From: Pohlia nutans
Taxonomy: Eukaryota; Streptophyta; Bryopsida; Bryales; Mniaceae
Direction of reading: 5' to 3'
Length of the DNA stretch: 64,000 nucleotides
NCBI GenBank assembly: GCA_022496805.1
Contig: CM040088.1
Location: 11,439,001 to 11,503,000 of the forward strand
Program-made: the position numbers and the translations under genes
Shown: positions 1 to 9,869 of the stretch, piece by piece
Numbering within the stretch: the first letter of the stretch is position 1
Layout of the letters: every line of letters starts with the position of its first letter
Notes under the pieces: model-generated
What the model saw: only the letters and a program-made list of their open reading frames with translations
Databases searched by the model: none
What the model was told of the DNA's origin: nothing

Positions 1-1107
1 GGGAATTCATGTAGACAATATCCAAATAATTTTACATGATATGCCGGATTTCGCTGTCTATTGCTTGGGTGCATGTATAAATATCTTTGAAATAGCCGAG
101 CATAGCCTTGAATGTAGCAGAGCCAGTTGATTCATTGCACGGACACCTACAACGAGTTTTAGAACTTTTAAGTATTTTAAAATCCACTTTGATTAATCCC
201 TGTGAGAAAGTGAGGACTTATGTGTCCCAATGCAAAACACAGTTTTGGATGTACATGTGTTGAATTACTTCAGAAAATAGGTTGAATGTAAAAAATTAAT
301 CATGAAAATAATCTGAAAATAATCATGATCATGATCACAACTCCCTTATAGGCACCACTTCTGCAAATTTTCTGACTGAAAACATAAAACCCAAAACTAT
401 AATCCCTTCGTTAATTCAACCACTGCTTCTATATTTGAATTTCATCCAAAGGATGAAAACCTTGCAGGGGTTGAGTATTGGCAATGCATATTTGTGCACA
501 AAAAGTAGTATAGATCCAAAAATACTACTATTTTCCATTTGCTACGTTGCAGTGATAGAATTCAGCACAAATCAATGTGATTGGAATAGGTAGTTGTACC
601 TTCAATGTTGGAACTAATACTACATGCCACAACCATTATGCCAATCTTATTTTGTATTACCTAGGAGTGTTTAGTGCATAGAGAGTGTGAGAACTACATT
701 TGGTAATGAATTCTTTCTAGTGGATGGAAGGGTAGTAGTGGATGGAAGGGTAGTACTATAATAGATAGTAAGAGTGTCAGAATAAAGGAGGTCAAGGAAG
801 TGAAGAAGAGAAATTCACTACCCTTTTGGAAATACATCAAGAATTGCACTTTATGGTTGAACTGAAAACTACAATTGTCCTACATCAGGAACTCCAATTT
901 CCAAGTCCTTTGACACTACAAACATAACGGTAGTCGCAACACTATTATAGTATAAGTATTTCATTCTGGAAAGAAGGCTATCATAGCACTCTTCAGACAT
1001 TTGGTAGATTTGCTAAATAATGGATGCATTACCTAGAACTTTTGAAGTTCCATAAGTTCCAATGTGATTGTAGTGGACACAACAATTGTTAATTAGGAAG
1101 CCTCACT
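1..1107. other. AT-rich spacer, no gene seen
   Basis: No reading frame here resembles a protein family, and no RNA gene was recognised. The stretch is AT-rich with short direct repeats, for example a doubled 'gtggatggaagggtagta' near 720-755. It ends at a MITE that starts near 1108. Confidence 0.6.
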
Positions 1108-1383
1108 CCCAGAGAAGCCATTGTCAAAAATGTAGATAACTATGAGAGAACAAATATAGGGTATATTCTATATAGCGAAGATAAAATTTATAAATTTTTA
1201 GAAGTAATATAGGGTGTTTTAAAACCAATTTCAGAACACTTTAAAAATATTCCTATAGTATATGAGGAATATATACTAAATATACTATAAATAGTATAAT
1301 ATTTCAATTATTTCATAGCCCCTCATTAAATACCCTTTGTTCGCTCATGTATTCCAAAATCAATAGTGAATGACTTCCCCGAG
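1108..1383. mobile_element. hAT-like MITE, copy A
   Basis: About 276 bp, closely matching a second copy at 23959-24232 inside an intron of the minus-strand patatin gene. The ends form imperfect inverted repeats: ATGAGAGAACAAA near the left end and its complement TTTGTTCGCTCAT near the right, with a weaker outer part ending in GACTTCCCCGAG. Flanks GCCTCACT and GCCTTATT agree at six of eight bases, consistent with an old 8-bp target duplication of the hAT type. There is no coding capacity. The superfamily call is inferred mainly from the clean 8-bp duplication of copy B. Confidence 0.6.
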
Positions 1384-1849
1384 GCCTTATTATAGCGTGA
1401 ATGAAACATCATCCGTTAGAAATGAAAAGGGTAACTATCGTACAATGGAGGAGTGTGGTTTGATACAATGATGCACTAAACTGACGACAATAAAGTTGTA
1501 GCAAACACCTCAGTCCCCTCCAAAAAAGAATTAGAAGCGCATGGAGAGAACAACAACAATGCCTTCAGAACTGTGGTTTTGGATCAACGATGTCCACAAT
1601 ATCCAACGGTTTGTACTTGCTTAGAATCCTGCACACTCTTCTTTGGGGGCCAAAAATAGATCCAAAATATTCCCAAATGATGAGAATAGTCCCAACTAAA
1701 CGAATCTATTATATTAAGTATAAAGTGCTACAATACCATGTCACTACCCTAACTGATATCAATCACAATACCACATCACAAAATCATCCACATTTTACAT
1801 CCATGTTTTTCATCATTTTCTCAAATCATTCTCCACAGTTCTCATGATG

Positions 1850-2035
1850 TTCCCAAAAGGTTCACATCACATTCCCTAGCGTTCTTGTCATGTTCCCAAA
1901 CGTTCCCTAATGTTCCCTAATGCTCCCTAACGTTCCCTAATGTTCCCATCATGTTTCCTAATGTTCCCAAGTTCTCTTTTATGTTGCCGAAGTTCCCATG
2001 TTCCTTTTGTGTTCCCAACAGAATCCCACGTTCGT
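1850..2035. repeat. degenerate tandem repeat of a ~10-11 bp unit
   Basis: A run of variants of GTTCCCTAAT, interrupted by ATCATGTT-type units, covers about 185 bp. It is pyrimidine-rich, non-coding and lies upstream of the ATP synthase epsilon gene. Confidence 0.65.
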
Positions 2036-2091
2036 TGGTGCATTGCAACAAGGTGTTTGCTAGTGTGGCCTTATTTGCACTTTTCGTATTA

Positions 2092-2303
2092 GGTAACCGG
2101 CGAGAAGAGGCCGGTTACCTTACGTAACCCTCAGCCGGGATGGATGGATTCCGCTCGAATACGACTAGATTCTGCTCTACATCCAAGATTAGTTTCCTTT
2201 TTCATCTAGTAATCATTATCGACAGGTTACCACTAGTAACCCTGCTGCTCTCGGCCAATCGGAGTCCAGGATTCGGGACCTCAGACACCGGCTGAGGGTT
2301 ACG
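2092..2303. repeat. paired inverted repeats, possible small MITE
   Basis: GGTAACCGGC (2092-2101) is followed after 8 bases by its perfect complement (2110-2119). CGTAACCCTCAGCCGG (2123-2138) recurs as its exact reverse complement at 2288-2303. The ~212-bp block is therefore bounded by inverted repeats, like a foldback element or a large hairpin. It lies just upstream of the repeated leader of the ATP synthase epsilon gene. No target duplication was identified. Confidence 0.5.
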
Positions 2304-2465
2304 GAAAAGAACTGGACGGTTTTGCCCGCGCTTTGTGGTAATAGGGTCCACGGGAGTAGGAGGTTCCTTCTAAGTCAGCTTGCCGAGGTCGTTGCAAGAA
2401 GAGTTCGTTGCACCATTGCGGGATTGCGGGTGTCAGGTGAGTGCAAGACACTTGTGTACAGCAGT

Positions 2466-3090
2466 TTATGTTTTTCAGTGATGAGGGCATTGCGTTGTAG
2501 CTTTGAGAAGAGGAGGATTATGTGCTTTTCTGCTCCTTTTCATTGAGTTTGAGTTCTGCTTCTTCTTGAGAGGAATTGAAGGCAGATTAAGAATACGGAT
2601 CAAGAAGACGATTTACTTCGTTTCTGCTCCAGCCTTTTCTGCAGGGTTTGAGTGAGTGAGATGTTGACGGAGGCACTGGAATTTTGTGTCGTGTTTTTCA
2701 GTGATGAGTGCATTACGTTTCAGCTTTGAGAAGAGGTGGATTATGTGCATTTGTGCTCCGTTTCATGGAGTTTGAGTTCTTCTTGAGAGGAGTTGAAGGC
2801 AATCAAGAAGATAATTTAATCACTTTCTGCTCCTTTTCTGCAGGATTTGAGTGAGTGGGAAGTTGACGGAGGCACTGGAATTGTGTGTCATGTTTTCCAG
2901 TGATGAGCGCATTGCGCTTCAGCTTTGAGAAGAGTAGGATTATGTGCATTTGTGCTCCTTTTCATGGAGTCTGAGTTCTTCTTGAGAGGAGTCGAAGGCA
3001 TATCGAGTAGATAATTTAATCACTTTCTGCTCCTTTTCCGCAGGATTTGAGTGAATGAGAAGTTGACGGAGTCACTCGAGGAGTCACTCG
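2466..3090 (+). repeat. three tandem ~200-bp repeats in the leader of the ATP synthase epsilon gene
   Basis: Three successive units begin near 2470, 2693 and 2892, each with the pattern TT(T/C)CAGTGATGAG. Each continues with a block containing GCTTTGAGAAGAG, then CTTCTTGAGAGGA(A/G)T, then a pyrimidine-rich tract ending TTCYGCAGG(A/G)TTTGAGTGA, and finally GTTGACGGAG. The spacing is about 223 and 199 bp. Each unit thus holds a plausible splice acceptor followed by GTGAGT-like donors, so units could act as alternative leader exons. The last unit ends about 55 bp before the start codon. Confidence 0.75.
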
Positions 3091-3144
3091 AATTTGTGCA
3101 AGGAGCGTTGGAGAGGTGACTGAGGAGCGATTGAGGAGGCGAAA

Positions 3145-3665
3145 ATGTCAGCACCAGCGCCAGCAGCAGATGCCGTACAGAAGTCAGCGTCGGCCTTCTG
3201 GAGAGCAGCGGGGATGACGTACATCGGATACGCCAATCAGTGTGCCGTCGTCCTACGCAAGTGTATGAAGGAACCTTTCAAATCGCAGTCGCTGGGCCGT
3301 GAGAAAGTGCACTACAAGTTCGCGACGTTTACCGATGGCCAGCAGCAGAAACCGGGTGAGTTTCTGAAATTTGCGTTCGGATTTCTTGATTTGCGTCTAA
3401 AGTGATGAAGAGCGAGTTGTGTATTTACTTACTTGTCGGGTTACTTGTTAAATATCTTCGGAACGTATGACGAGTTTCTGTTTTCATGCATGCGTTCCGG
3501 CATGCCCGTATTGTTTTCTTGATTATGTCGAATCCAAAAACGAGTCGTGTTTCTTGGCTGATAGGCACTCTGGGTGATAGCTGTGGATGCTCAGTTCCTC
3601 AATTGTGTTTGCGTATGTGTGTAGTGTATCGAGGGGAGGCTGCAGGGACGTCACCGGACAAGTGA
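3145..3665 (+). CDS. mitochondrial ATP synthase subunit epsilon (plant type)
   Basis: Small subunit of the F1 central stalk (plant name epsilon), acting on the matrix side of the inner mitochondrial membrane. The first coding exon, 3145-3355, carries the family hallmarks: FWRAAGMTYIGYAN, then a basic stretch (VLRKCMKEPFKSQSLGREKVH) with the conserved REKVHY, then a short hydrophilic tail. A GTGAGT donor follows 3355. The proposed last exon, 3646-3665, follows a CAG acceptor and gives a tail ending TSPDK before TGA; the total would be 76 residues, against about 70 in the family. That exon is tentative, since an alternative AG 12 bases upstream keeps the same frame. The start codon has AAA at -3 to -1. 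Upstream lies a triplicated leader. The N-terminal Ala-rich extension is slightly longer than usual. Confidence 0.8.
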
Positions 3666-4040
3666 TGAACATTTTGGTCCTGGCAAGTACTTCTGGATTA
3701 GTAGCTCATTTTAAATCGCCGTCTGAAGCCTCTCTTGGAAGGGACGTACCACACGAGATGTTTTTCTTCTTGATCAACAATGAGCAATGATAGGATCTGA
3801 GAATTTGGACTCTCGAGAGAATATGAACTGTTGTAGCTAGATAGTGATCGTTAGATATTACTCCTGAGTTCACTTCATACCATTCTACAAGAATATTTAG
3901 ACACAAACCAAGTTAACTCCTGATGCCACGAATTTCTAAGTTTCCTTTCGAGACATGTCGTTGCATATTGTAATCCGGTTTTTATAGAAGCTATTCTATT
4001 CAATTCTCGTTGGCATGTTTTCTCATATGCTCAGTACTAA
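3666..4040. other. spacer downstream of ATP synthase epsilon
   Basis: Likely 3' untranslated region and spacer, about 375 bp. No gene was recognised. Confidence 0.4.
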
Positions 4041-4357
4041 GGGCCGCTTTACATGACGTGCCAAGGCCAATTTGGAGCTCTGACATACTTGAATCTTTGT
4101 AGCTGTTTGGTTGAATTCACGCAATCAACCCCAAGTGTTTTACATGGAGTCAAGGTCATTCCCTAAAATTCATATTCAATGCGCTGAAAGTATATTCTAA
4201 TACACTAACTTAGACAAAATTTGTTACAGCCCTAGGGAAGAGAATTGGGTTGAACCAAAATGGAAACCCAATTCACTTCCCTCACGCCATGTCAGAGCTT
4301 TCGACTTGAGCCAATATGTCTCGTGAATTAGTCTTGGCCCTTCATGAAAAGCGGCCC
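4041..4357. mobile_element. PIF/Harbinger-like MITE
   Basis: 317-bp element with terminal inverted repeats GGGCCGCTTTACATG at the left and CATGAAAAGCGGCCC at the right. It is flanked on both sides by TAA (4038-4040 and 4358-4360), the TWA target duplication typical of PIF/Harbinger. A relative at 25736-26102 shares the termini. It is non-coding. Confidence 0.75.
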
Positions 4358-4360
4358 TAA

Positions 4361-5643
4361 ATTCAACAGGTTTGATACAGGAAATGATACTCCATTGTCT
4401 TTCGTGTTATTCTGAACACATGTCCTTGTAACTCAACCTTGCAAAATGCCACATATTAGTAGTCTCCACCATTCAAATCTGGCACTTGGCTATGGGAAAA
4501 CCATTTGGGAAGCTCACTGTTGTCTCAAGCAAATACACGCCCTCCAACAGCATGCTCATCACGAGAGGTTCTCAAAACCGACTTTATTTTGAGCCATCTC
4601 AATGTAGCAAATGGAGCCTTACTTAATGGCCCTGCAGGTAATTCTCGATTGGAACCCTAATATACTTTCCAAATTAGATCAATCATAATGGTCAATTCAA
4701 AACCATGAATCCTTCCTTCTTAAAGTGTTAAGCAAACCTAAGGACCCAATAGTTATATAGTGGAATGAAATTCACAAATGAGAGGGAATATTGGAGCTTT
4801 CTTCATGCTATCTAGCAAAGATATGTCTGGGAGCTGAAATCTAGCCTACTTCAATAGAGATGTCAAACCTCGCCATCCTAGCCTAATCGCAATTTGCAGG
4901 TATCCTAACAAATTGGTACGTTTTTGTCCAAAGTAGTAGCCTCTTTACACATTCTAACTCCTTTAATCTAACCCCTCTACAATCACATTCTGGAATATCT
5001 TGTATACTTGCCACTCTATCATTGAATTTAGCACACTTGTTATACATGAAGACTATTTAATTTTTAACATGATTGCCAATGAAAATCTGGAATATATTCC
5101 ACACTTGCCACATTATCATTGATTATAGCGCACATGAACATTATGTAAGAGCCACTCCCCATGAAGCACCCATGCTTGATGTCAGAGAGCGGGTTGCAAG
5201 AGGTCCTAAATTGGGGCTGGGTGCAAACAAAGTAGTGTGTGTCCACATGAAGACCGGTCCTTTGAGAGAGAGAGGCTAATTTGAGTAAAGCGGTTAACAG
5301 TGAGTGTTATTCCTCATTATGTTGCTAAAATCGGAACCCACTCTCAACAGCGGGCTTAGCTCTAGTTGGTGGCAATCATGTCATGAAGACGGGCATACCA
5401 ACCTACCAGCGAGCTGTAATGCGGGAACAATTTGGCTCAAATTTGCATGGGGAAGGGGACATTGCTATCAGTATCCACTCTCACATCGGGCACAGGCTCC
5501 TCGTGGGGAACCGCTGTAACTCTTACCGTGACTACCAATGACATTCTGGAATATCCTGCACACTTGCCACAATACTATGATCATTGACAGTAGCACTCAC
5601 GAAGATTATTTAACTCTTAATATAAATGCGACCCAAGCAGTCA
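4361..5643. other. spacer, no gene seen
   Basis: AT-rich sequence with scattered CTGGAATAT(C/T)TTG(T/C)A and CACTTGCCAC motifs repeated near 4990, 5090 and 5550, suggesting decayed repeats. No reading frame resembles a known family. Confidence 0.5.
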
Positions 5644-5945
5644 GAGCATTCACACCCATGCACGCTAGAGCTAACTCGCTGAAATTATTCATCTACATTT
5701 GAAGAGCCCTTGCACTTACACTCCCCCACCCTTGCATGCCCCTCACACATCAAAAGTGCATATCACATAGTCAATGGACCAATCACAAGTAGAATGTGGG
5801 ATATAATCAACTAAACAGTGATTTGAAGGGCCATTTCTTAACACGCTAGGATTGAGAGTCGAGAGGCATTTCCGAAGGGCCCTTGGCACTTTTCATCTAG
5901 TTCTTGAGTGTCAAAGACTCTGGGAGGGCATGGGTGGCCATGCTC
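5644..5945. mobile_element. MITE with 3-bp TCA target duplication
   Basis: 302-bp element with inverted ends GAGCATTCACACCCATGC (left) and the complement of GAGCATGGCCACCCATGC (right), flanked by TCA at 5641-5643 and 5946-5948. An inverted relative lies at 57245-57522 and a decayed one around 10640-11010. Its right end overlaps the last codons and stop of the minus-strand gene at 5911-6738, so the insertion supplies that reading frame's present C-terminus. Confidence 0.7.
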
Positions 5946-6738
5946 TCAGAGTGTAGATGAGCTTTGGAAGGCTATTTTGAATTGTCATCTTCTTTGGAAT
6001 TATCGCCATCTTGCCTTCTCCTGAATCATCATCTGAAGAATCTGAATCCTCTTCATCAGTATCGCTATACTGCTCTGCATCTTCCAGCGGGAAAGGTTTC
6101 ACGGTCGGAGAAAGGTCTTCTGCTCCCAAGAAGCCGCCGCTGGTGTCGGTGCCGAAGAGGACAACAGGCGGCTTCCGCTGCGCATATGTGCCAGGAGGAA
6201 GACTGCGCATGTCAAAGGCCTTCATGTCAGGATGGTGGAGACCAAAGCCGGGATTGGGATTGCCCGCATTGAATTGCAGTAGCCCTGTTTCAACATCACC
6301 TCGTATCTCCATGCCTCCATAGCGCGAGTACACGTAGTTGACTTGTGTTGCAGGCAGCTGCACCCACTGCGCCACATTCTTCGTCTCCTTGTGAGTAGGA
6401 CCATTGACGTTGATCAACGTGACTTGAGTTGGCTTCAGCGAGACGATCCAATTGTCCATGTCGGCTAGCACCGTTTGATCGTCTGCACTCAATTCAGTCT
6501 TTTTGGTTCTCAGCCCATTGGGGTAGTGGAAGGCTCCACCACGTCCTGTGGTACTGTTGAATCCACATATCAGTGTGCACGATGGCAGAGTCGATGTCTG
6601 CACGTAAAAGTTCGGCCCTTGCCGCGTCCATGGCTCCTCATCATCATCATCATCACCGTTGTTGGCAACAAGTTTGGGCCCTTGCCCTAGAATGCCTTGC
6701 CCCATCGCAATATAGTATATCGGCATGACTCCTGCCAT
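5911..6738 (-). CDS. CheD-like deamidase-fold protein, uncharacterised
   Basis: Single uninterrupted frame of 275 residues; Met5 is an alternative start. It opens with MPIYYIAMGQGIL, recalling the first strand of bacterial CheD (chemoreceptor glutamine deamidase). Residues 48-71 keep the CheD active-site layout: Thr48, Cys54, a second Cys58, Gly67-Gly68 and His71. The Cys-to-His spacing of 17 and Thr at Cys minus 6 match the catalytic Thr/Cys/His of CheD. A helix-strand segment (about 90-110) and a VETG motif near 155 also fit. Insertions absent from CheD include an Asp/Glu-rich loop (residues 29-35) and an acidic Ser/Asp tail (about 219-243). Roughly the last 11 residues and the stop come from a MITE. 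No signal peptide or membrane segment is seen. The substrate is unknown, and the fold assignment is inference from motif and order. Confidence 0.55.
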   Translation of the reverse strand: MAGVMPIYYIAMGQGILGQGPKLVANNGDDDDDEEPWTRQGPNFYVQTSTLPSCTLICGFNSTTGRGGAFHYPNGLRTKKTELSADDQTVLADMDNWIVSLKPTQVTLINVNGPTHKETKNVAQWVQLPATQVNYVYSRYGGMEIRGDVETGLLQFNAGNPNPGFGLHHPDMKAFDMRSLPPGTYAQRKPPVVLFGTDTSGGFLGAEDLSPTVKPFPLEDAEQYSDTDEEDSDSSDDDSGEGKMAIIPKKMTIQNSLPKLIYTLRAWPPMPSQSL

Positions 6739-7648
6739 CCAATGCTTTCAACTTACTACAAGCTCGGAGATCACTGGATCTTGACCAAGAAGCCCAAATT
6801 GGGCCTCATGTTGTTTTTAGCAGATTTGAGTAGCTCCTATGTGGACTTCTTTTTGTTCAAATTTATTTGTTGTTTGACCAACACATGCAATGTTCTTCAT
6901 TGATTACAGTGATATAAAATTTGATCTCATCTAAATTATATTTTTCACATTACGATCAATTGAATTTGACATTTTAAAACCATGAATCCTTGGTCCGTTA
7001 CGGGTTAATGACTTCACACTCAGTTGATTGATTCACAACTTTAAACAATGTTGTTCAAGTCAACGTCACTACGATCTCTTTGAAGGAATTGTACATGGAG
7101 ATGCGCAATTAGTTCCAACATGTTCCTTTAATACCAAGCTTGAAGATTTTACCGACATCTAGTTGTATACCATTGGCTCAGGAGAAGGAACACCATTGGC
7201 ATGCTATGGATTGAAGTCATTGAACGGCATGCGCATGCACAAGTATGTGGGGAGAGCAATTTAGAACGATTATTTTGGACAATGCTGGGATGTTGAACAT
7301 TCTATTGCGTCAGAGCGACATATTAATGCCGTTGTAATGCATTAGAATGAACTAAATAACCTTCGACAACTAGTCGGGAGGTTGAAGATTATTGGACATA
7401 ATGTCAAGTTCTTCTTTTGGATCACACGTATCCATTTCATGTACTTTTGATTGATCCCATTCAGCTATAAGAAATTAAAATATAACCTGGGTTCAAGATT
7501 CTAACCCAAAAACTCTAACATTTCGTGATCACAACTTGTTGGAAGAGAATAAAGCTCAGGGTTTACAGTTTTACAAGAACAATCATGAAAATAGTAATAT
7601 TTTTTCAATAAGGAATCATAAGACATTGTGTATATTTTGAAAAGATTA
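6739..7648. other. spacer, no gene seen
   Basis: AT-rich. Presumably it holds the promoter of the minus-strand CheD-like gene; a weak TATA-like site in minus orientation lies near 6911-6919, too distant to be convincing. No coding similarity was seen. Confidence 0.4.
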
Positions 7649-8157
7649 GAGTTAACCGAAAAGAAGAGAAAAGACATGTTAGGTGAGGTGAGTTTGACCC
7701 GTATCTAAGACAGCCAAGCAAATTGGCATGGTTTAGAAAATATGTCTATATGAATGGTGAGACAATAGAGTTAACCGAAAACAGAACAGGTGTTCTGACC
7801 CCCAAAAAATCAGGAAGTCAGAGTCTATGCCCTCTTTTAGTGTAACCGAAATCAAAGCAAATAGAGAAGAAGATACCCTCTATCTTCAATTTTAGACACG
7901 AGCTCCAAGTTGTGAGAGCCAACTAATCAATGCAGTCACCTAATTATATCTCAAGTGGATGTGGGCCATCGCCTCCAAGCCTTGGCTCCCTTTGAACTCA
8001 CCTTCATCTCAGTTTTGCCTCCTTTGTGACGGCAAAACTAGTTCACACTCCTTTCTATTTTGAATTCTTTGGAAACCATGCCAGTTTGCTTGGCTGCCTT
8101 AGATACGGGTCAAACTCACCTCACCTAACATGTCTTTTCTCTTCTTTTCGGTTAACT
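7649..8157. mobile_element. element with ~90-bp terminal inverted repeats
   Basis: The left arm starts GAGTTAACCGAAAAGAAGAG and the right arm (to 8157) is its near-perfect reverse complement for about 90 bp, differing at only a few positions. The shared arm includes GACCCGTATCTAAG. A second internal GAGTTAACCGAAAAC block lies at 7768. Related termini occur at 9502 and at 31372-31680. It is non-coding; no convincing target duplication was found, so the superfamily is left open. Confidence 0.7.
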
Positions 8158-8299
8158 TTATTGGTAGCACATTACGCATATTTTAGAGGTAAAAGTGTTG
8201 TTTTTGTGAAGAGGCTAAATTATACCCTTCAAGTTTTGTCGCAGATCTAAAGCCTCATCATTCTTACCGTAAAAGGAAAAAAGTGAACTTTTCAGGTGC

Positions 8300-8371
8300 A
8301 GGTCCCGGCGAGATTTGAACTCGCGTTACTGGATTCAGAGTCCAATGTCCTGACCACTAGACTACGGGACC
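8300..8371 (-). tRNA. tRNA-Gln (CUG)
   Basis: On the minus strand the 72-nt sequence folds as a cloverleaf. The acceptor arm GGTCCCG pairs perfectly with CGGGACC, followed by discriminator T. The anticodon stem GGATT/AATCC surrounds loop CTCTGAA, giving anticodon CTG for glutamine. The T arm contains GAGTTCAAATCTC. There is no intron and no encoded CCA, as expected for a eukaryotic nuclear tRNA. It sits about 140 bp beyond a long-TIR element. Confidence 0.93.
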
Positions 8372-8955
8372 TACAGGTCTATGACATCATCACAGACCGT
8401 ATGCAATGGGGATATTGACTACACAATCAATCAGCTGCAGGTATGTTATTGGACCAAAATTTCAAACTCTAGATTCAATTCACAACGTTCAAATTTGTAC
8501 TCATAAAGAATTGAGAAAAATTATGGGTTCTGACAAGAGAGTGACACAATTTCCTTAACACTTCAACCTAACATTATGACATATTGAACCTAACACTATG
8601 ACATTTTGTTGTGGTACGTTAGAGCGACATACTAATGTTGTTCTAGCGTGTTCTATAATAATGTTGTTCTAAGCACCTGCACCTGCTCCCACTTGTGAGT
8701 CAGATGACATTCCAAACGACTATAAGTTCCGCAAGATTGATACACAGATCAAACGAGGAGCTTTAAGGTCAGAGGATCTTACCGACAACTTGACGGATAC
8801 AGAGTGAGGAGTGATGGCTTGGACTGTAAGTGACACTGAACCTCTGGAAGGAATTATTCTGAAACCACCAGTAAAGAGGATTTAGTACACGTGCAAGCGG
8901 AATAATAATAAGTATTACTGAGATTACTTGTTGGTGAAACAATCCGTGAGACGAG
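8372..8955. other. spacer, no gene seen
   Basis: No coding or RNA gene recognised. Near 8530-8600 a short duplicated block (CTAACA(T/C)TATGACAT) is present. Confidence 0.4.
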
Positions 8956-8959
8956 TTAA

Positions 8960-9501
8960 CCCCTAAAAGCCCGAGGGGTATTGGACAAAACATAGATGTG
9001 TTATAATATGTGCCTTCCATATATTTGATGAAGTTTGGTTCAATAGATAAAATGTAGAGTATCATCTTTACAAATTATCCATACGGTCAAACTTCCAAAA
9101 ATAACTTTAGATCATTTTTTAATGAATTTAAAAGCATTAAGCTTTGAAAATCTGTATAAATTATAATTTTCAATTTTAGAGTTCAAAATTTAGTATGATT
9201 GGTTAAAATTGGGCTATCTGTTGTAAACTTCAAAAAAGCAAAAGAAATGATGGAGGGATCATCATTACTTTCTCCAAATAGCAAATTTTATAACACTAAG
9301 ACAATGTTGAGATGATCTACTTTGAAAAATTCTCCCGGGTGGAGTTTGACTCGGATTGCCATAATTCAAATTGGGTTGGAAAGTAGACTTGATGTAGTAT
9401 TTTAAATTATTTTTTATTTTTTCAAAAAATTATTTTTTTGTTCCGGGTAGCCCGTTAAATTCGGGCAGCGACCAGAAAATGGTCGTTTGAGCGCTTAGGG
9501 G
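8960..9501. mobile_element. TTAA-flanked (piggyBac-like) MITE
   Basis: 542-bp AT-rich element beginning CCCCTAAAAGCCCGAGGGG and ending GCGCTTAGGGG, flanked by TTAA at 8956-8959 and 9502-9505. Removing the element and one TTAA restores GAGTTAACCGAAAAC, which is the terminus of the repeat family seen at 7649 and 7768, so the insertion site is visible. TTAA duplication with CCC termini is the piggyBac pattern. No transposase is encoded. Confidence 0.75.
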
Positions 9502-9740
9502 TTAACCGAAAACAAGAAGGGCTCTGTACAGAGTCTATGCATAGTCAACAACCTTCTATAAGTGATTTATGAAGCGACTACATGAATAGTCCCTTGGTCC
9601 CTTCATGAATAGAGCCGTAGGCATGGGGGAACTTGTGGGAACTCCCCTCTATCGTTAGGGAGATCACGAGTTCCACTCCCATGGACGGTGCACATAGTTC
9701 CTGCCTACCACAACAACAAAGTCAACTCTGCTCGAAAACG
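9502..9740 (-). repeat. fragment of the GTTAACC-end repeat family
   Basis: From the TTAACCGAAAACAAGAAGGGC end, this segment carries CATGAATAGTCCC and GATCACGAGTTCCAC blocks that recur in reverse orientation at 31500-31610 in the element 31372-31680. It is a truncated relative interrupted at its terminus by the TTAA element. Confidence 0.55.
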
Positions 9741-9869
9741 TTCAGTCACTGGAGAGCCGGCGGTTTCATTACACTCGTGAGTAACAGTGGCATCTCACGT
9801 TTTCGACAACGAAGAATCAGTGAAAGCAACAAGTTTACGCAAACAAAATGAAAGCTTAATTTGACACGT

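Noticed and set aside
6011..6322. Plus-strand frames opposite the CheD-like gene
   Set aside because: They are antisense shadows of the minus-strand coding region; only the minus frame shows a recognisable motif.
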